From the NCBI GenBank assembly GCA_041797745.1, contig JBHBZU010000002.1, positions 1 through 54,691 of the forward strand: a stretch of 54,691 nt of DNA. Reading direction: 5' to 3'. Origin of the DNA: UBA3871 sp041797745. Lineage in GTDB: Bacteria; Bacillota; Clostridia; Peptostreptococcales; Anaerovoracaceae. Shown here in pieces: positions 51,345 to 54,691 of the stretch; within the stretch, counting starts at the first letter, position 1; each line of letters starts with the position of its first letter. Made by a program: the position numbers and the translations under genes. The notes beneath the pieces are model-generated. The model did no database searches. It had not been told where the DNA came from and saw nothing but the letters and a program-made list of their open reading frames with translations.

Positions 51345-51371
51345 ATATCGACCGTTTGCGAAATAACTTTA
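51345..51371 (-). promoter_or_regulatory. Sigma-D (flagellar sigma-28 type) promoter of fliD operon
   Basis: On the minus strand TAAA (51371-51368), 15 nt, GTCGATAT (51352-51345). The consensus known from Bacillus is TAAA-N15-GCCGATAT, so it differs at one base of the -10 box. It drives fliD-fliS-fliT-like in the motile state. Confidence 0.75.
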
Positions 51372-51472
51372 TATAAAAACATAAATTTTTCAGAGAAATT
51401 TTATGTTTGACCCCAAGGGAAAGTTTAAGAGTTATAGAAAGAGGGAACGCTATGCGTCCCCTTAAATTTCAA

Positions 51473-52276
51473 TTATTCTTTTCTATAAATAGAGGGCGCT
51501 ATATATTTAAAGGGGTGCTTGATACCGGACAAAGACTCGCTGTGGCCGACAAAGAAGTATCCTCCCGGAAGCAGAGCTTTGTAATGCTTGTTTACGATGG
51601 CTTCTTTAGTGGGTTGATCAAAGTAAATCATTACATTCCTGCAAAAGATGGCCTGAAAAGGCTGTTTAAACTTAAATTCGTCCAAAAGGTTGAAGTTACG
51701 AAAGGCAATCTTTTTGCGGATACGCTCATTTATCTGGAAATGAGTATCATCAATTTGTTTGAAGTACTTGGATTGCCAGTTTTCAGGCATTTTCATAACA
51801 TCATCGGCGTCGTAAATTCCGCTTTTTGCTTGAGTGAGCACTTTGTTTGAAATGTCGGAGGCCAAAATGGTGGAATCCCAATTAGGCGCTCTGTTTCCCA
51901 AATATTCTTGAGTAATAATAGCCAGTGTATAAGGTTCCTGACCAGAGGAGCAGGCTGCGGACCACACACGAAGATCCTTTGTGTGCAGTACATTTTCAAT
52001 CCAAGGAAGAACGGTATCCTTGTAGAACGCAAAATGCTCATTTTCACGCATGAAATATGTGTGATTGGTAGTCAGTTTATTTATAATATTAATAAGCTCA
52101 TCAGGATTTTCTTCAAGGAACTTAAAGTAATCCATATAAGAGGAGTAGCCGTTTTTTTCAACGAAGTTGCACAGGCGACCCTCTACAAGCGGGCGTTTTT
52201 GAATGAGATTGACGCCGCAAAAGTTTTTCATTAAGCTTACAATATAGTGAAACTCATCATCTGTTAAATAAATCAT
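51473..52276 (-). CDS. cheR: Chemotaxis protein methyltransferase CheR
   Basis: A 267-aa SAM-dependent enzyme that methylates glutamates on chemoreceptors. The N-terminal helical domain ends in NKLTTNHTYFMRENEHF, the SAM loop is VWSAACSSGQEPYTLA, and FCRNVMIYFD and FVGHSESLSG are family motifs. Length fits. It lies downstream of cheA on the same strand but 212 bp away, with a cheA terminator between, so it may have its own promoter. Confidence 0.95.
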   Translation of the reverse strand: MIYLTDDEFHYIVSLMKNFCGVNLIQKRPLVEGRLCNFVEKNGYSSYMDYFKFLEENPDELINIINKLTTNHTYFMRENEHFAFYKDTVLPWIENVLHTKDLRVWSAACSSGQEPYTLAIITQEYLGNRAPNWDSTILASDISNKVLTQAKSGIYDADDVMKMPENWQSKYFKQIDDTHFQINERIRKKIAFRNFNLLDEFKFKQPFQAIFCRNVMIYFDQPTKEAIVNKHYKALLPGGYFFVGHSESLSGIKHPFKYIAPSIYRKE

Positions 52277-52430
52277 AATCCAATCCTTTCACTCTTTTGA
52301 TACAAAACTTTCAATAATCTAAACAGGTAAACCCTCATACTTTCCGTAAATAGAGACTTTAACCGAAAGACTGTTTACAAATTTCCGGTAGGGTAAGTCT
52401 TAATTAAAATCAGACTAAAAAGGGACTTAA

Positions 52431-52470
52431 AAAGAAAAAAAAGGCTGGCTAAAGGTGTGGCAACCAGCCT
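52431..52470 (-). terminator. Terminator after cheA
   Basis: On the minus strand aggctgg pairs with ccagcc(t) across a loop and is followed by a run of T (the A-rich plus-strand stretch at 52431-52441). It separates cheA from cheR. Confidence 0.7.
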
Positions 52471-52488
52471 ATAATTTCTTAATAAATT

Positions 52489-54624
52489 TTAGTAATTCGA
52501 TAGGATATTCGGCACGTCTAAAATAAGGCTGATGGAACCATCGCCCATAATAGTACAGCCGGAAATACCTATGTCTCTTCCGATAAGTTCGGTGATAAAC
52601 TGCGGCATAGGCTTTACAACAACCTGATGTTTTCCGATAAGCTCATCTACAAAGAGGCAAGCCAGCTTATCCCCTGTATCTACCAGCATTAAAATGCCGT
52701 CCTCTATGTTCTTCACGCAATCTTTCAGGTGGAACATTTCTCCGACTCTGATAATAGGGTAGCAAGCTCCTCTAATCATAATCATTTCGTGACCTGACGG
52801 ATCGGAGAAAGGCTGATCGGCAGATGGCTTGAAAGATTCTCTGATGTTGGAAATCGGAATAGTATATATGTGGTTGCCGATACGGCAGTCCATGCTTTCG
52901 ATAATGGCAAGAGTAAGTGGAATCTTGAAGTATACGGTCATTCCGGCACCGAATGTGGATTCAATGGTAACGGAACCGCCGATTTTTTCGATATTCTTTT
53001 TTACTACATCCATGCCTACGCCTCTGCCGGAGTATTCAGTAACCTTGTCCTTGGTAGAGAATCCGGGAGCCATAAGCAAATTGAAAATTTCTTTTTCGGT
53101 GTATTCGTTTTCAGGCTTTGTGAGAACGCCTCTTTCACGACCCTTTTCCAAAAGCTTTTCGGCATTTAGACCGCGTCCGTCGTCTGTGCAGGCAATGATA
53201 ATATCGCCACCGAGATTTTGGGCGGAAAGTATAATTTGCGCTGTCGGATTTTTGTCCGTTTTAGCACGTTCTGCTCTGTCTTCAATGCCGTGATCCATGG
53301 AATTCCGGACTACGTGCATGAGAGGGTCTGCAATGGAATCTACGATAGTTTTGTCAACTTCGGTAGTTTCGCCCATGAGAAGCAATTCTACATCCTTGTC
53401 CAGCTTCTTACCCATGTCGCGCACAATACGCTTCATCTTTTGGAATGTAGGAGCAATGGACACCATACGCAAGGACATGGAAATGTCCTGTAGCTCGTTG
53501 GTGAGTTTACGCAGCTGGCTGGCTGCCTTTTCGAAATTTTCCAGATGGAGTCCCTCAAGGTCAGGGCTACCTGAAACCATGGACTCGGATATGACAATTT
53601 CACCAACCAAATCGTTTAGGGCTACAAGTTTATCAAGGTCGACATTTATAAGATTTTGCTTGTGAACACCGCTACCCGCAGGTGCGGAAGCAGGTTTGGA
53701 AGCAGTAGGCTTTTCAGCAGTTACAGCCGTTTCGGCAGGTTCGCTTTCAGCAACAGCCTCAGGAGCTTTTTCCTCAACCTCCTTGGCAGGAGCGGCACCC
53801 TTGATACCGAGAGAATCGGCGAAATTCACGTTAGCTACACAAGGTGAAGCCTTAGCTGTGGCAATGATTTCATCTCTTGATTTGTCTGTGGAAAGCTGAC
53901 AGAAAAAACCTCTTTCGATGATGGTGTCCGCAGCTTCAGTGTTTCCGTCCAACTGAACGGGGTTGGTTTGCAGAACCTTACCTATACCGTTTAACTTGGA
54001 TACAAGCATATAAGCTCTGATGTTTTCCATCTGACAACCCTCAGTAAACTGGGCATGGAGAAAATAGGTGTCTTCGCTTGCAGAAACTGTTTCGGACGGC
54101 TCATCAGAAGCAGAATTTTCGGAAGCTTCGTCAGGCTTTTCATCTGAATTAAGGTTTTCTGAAACAGGAGCTGTTTCAGCGCCGGATTTATTTGCAGGAG
54201 CTTCTGCGGAGCCCCCTTTAAGTAAATTGAGAAATTCAAGTATTTCATTTACCAAAGTATCATTTTCTTCGCAAAGCGGCTGCTCGGTTTGAATTTTTTC
54301 TACTTCTTCCTTAAGGAAGTCGGAAACTCTGAGCACTAAATCGAAAAGATTTTCAAAATGCTCTTGAGACAATCCGTTGTCACGAATAACGAAGAACAAG
54401 TCCTCAAGCTTGTGGGAAACGGAAGCGATGATATTGAATTCCATCATAGCTGAAGAACCCTTGATGGTATGCATGATACGGAAGATTTCGTTAATGTTTT
54501 CTTCGGTAAGAGCACCTGCACTTTCAGCATTTAGGAGGATATCATCCAACTGAGCGAGCATTTCTGTAGTTTCGAATAAATACACACTTAACATTGAATT
54601 GTTGCTGTTGTCAAAATCACTCAT
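52489..54624 (-). CDS. cheA: Chemotaxis sensor kinase CheA
   Basis: A 711-aa histidine kinase. The N-terminal HPt domain has the phosphorylated H52 (RIMHTIKGSSAMMEF). A variable, Pro/Glu/Ser/Ala-rich linker (about 150-200) leads to a P2-like domain with FTEGCQMENIRAYMLVSKLN. A second Ala/Glu/Pro linker follows, then dimerisation, the ATPase domain (VVRNSMDHGIEDRA, DDGRGL and STKDKVTEYSGRGVGMDVV), and a C-terminal CheW-like domain. The ATG 54624 has aaaggtggacaaaaca upstream; the longer frame to 54675 lacks a site. The promoter may lie beyond the window. Confidence 0.95.
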   Translation of the reverse strand: MSDFDNSNNSMLSVYLFETTEMLAQLDDILLNAESAGALTEENINEIFRIMHTIKGSSAMMEFNIIASVSHKLEDLFFVIRDNGLSQEHFENLFDLVLRVSDFLKEEVEKIQTEQPLCEENDTLVNEILEFLNLLKGGSAEAPANKSGAETAPVSENLNSDEKPDEASENSASDEPSETVSASEDTYFLHAQFTEGCQMENIRAYMLVSKLNGIGKVLQTNPVQLDGNTEAADTIIERGFFCQLSTDKSRDEIIATAKASPCVANVNFADSLGIKGAAPAKEVEEKAPEAVAESEPAETAVTAEKPTASKPASAPAGSGVHKQNLINVDLDKLVALNDLVGEIVISESMVSGSPDLEGLHLENFEKAASQLRKLTNELQDISMSLRMVSIAPTFQKMKRIVRDMGKKLDKDVELLLMGETTEVDKTIVDSIADPLMHVVRNSMDHGIEDRAERAKTDKNPTAQIILSAQNLGGDIIIACTDDGRGLNAEKLLEKGRERGVLTKPENEYTEKEIFNLLMAPGFSTKDKVTEYSGRGVGMDVVKKNIEKIGGSVTIESTFGAGMTVYFKIPLTLAIIESMDCRIGNHIYTIPISNIRESFKPSADQPFSDPSGHEMIMIRGACYPIIRVGEMFHLKDCVKNIEDGILMLVDTGDKLACLFVDELIGKHQVVVKPMPQFITELIGRDIGISGCTIMGDGSISLILDVPNILSNY

Positions 54625-54691
54625 TGTTTTGTCCACCTTTTCTAAATAAAAATCACTAACTATAACTGACGTCAACTGGTTTCACAACACA

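Noticed and set aside
51407..51850. 147-aa plus-strand ORF opposite cheR
   Set aside because: Entirely overlapped by cheR, which has all family motifs; no promoter or ribosome site.

Overview
The window looks like chromosomal DNA from a low-GC, flagellated, Gram-positive anaerobe of the class Clostridia. The evidence is AT-biased codon use, strong AGGAGG-type ribosome binding sites, TTG and GTG starts, PyrR attenuation, WhiA and RapZ, SLH-domain surface protein, FeoB with a Cys-rich partner, a biotin-free oxaloacetate-decarboxylase-type subunit, and a beta-keto acid cleavage enzyme. A fermentative amino-acid-using family such as Anaerovoracaceae or Peptostreptococcaceae fits, but the family is inference only. 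No rRNA, intact tRNA, CRISPR array, complete transposon or prophage was seen.

Layout. 1-540: repeat-rich intergenic DNA with tRNA-3'-end-like sequence, an 83-bp direct repeat and four near-perfect palindromes with an AA loop. 550-4820: exodeoxyribonuclease III, a GNAT acetyltransferase, an attenuated pyrR, a phosphodiesterase and an oadA-like carboxyltransferase subunit. 4936-9831: aspartate-family amino acid genes, with thrC-thrB transcribed leftward and aspartate kinase-asd rightward. 9854-15521: membrane transporters (MgtC, DAACS, NhaC types), a LysR regulator and a Fic-like protein that has lost its catalytic motif. 15537-18283: murB (frameshifted, with a Cys-rich insertion), a PHP phosphatase and rapZ. 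18454-26257: a block of single-gene units and decayed genes (keto acid cleavage enzyme, secreted stalk-domain protein, iron alcohol dehydrogenase, RelBE-type toxin-antitoxin, gene remnants, SLH lipase, AIM24 protein). This block separates rapZ from whiA, and the usual yvcK gene is absent. 26446-36065: whiA, an AGCS symporter, membrane proteins, two FAD proteins and a membrane-anchored GH26 glycosidase. 36178-43308: gpmI facing a SpoVB/MurJ-type flippase and addA. 43328-45897: FeoA-FeoB fusion plus its Cys-rich partner. 46066-54624: a signalling and motility block with HD-GYP, a J-domain/degenerate-GGDEF fusion, fliT-like, fliS, fliD, cheR and cheA.

The most unusual signals are five. First, a conserved promoter-leader module (-10 box, 13 nt, then a roughly 24-nt motif) occurs at four sites, always upstream of and co-oriented with a gene. 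Second, a J-domain protein with a degenerate GGDEF domain is coupled to an HD-GYP protein beside flagellar genes. Third, a Fic-fold protein has lost both its catalytic and inhibitory residues. Fourth, MurB carries an eight-cysteine insertion. Fifth, divergent promoters for gpmI and the flippase share one palindromic -35 box. All functional statements are from reading the sequence and from general family knowledge; no database search was run.
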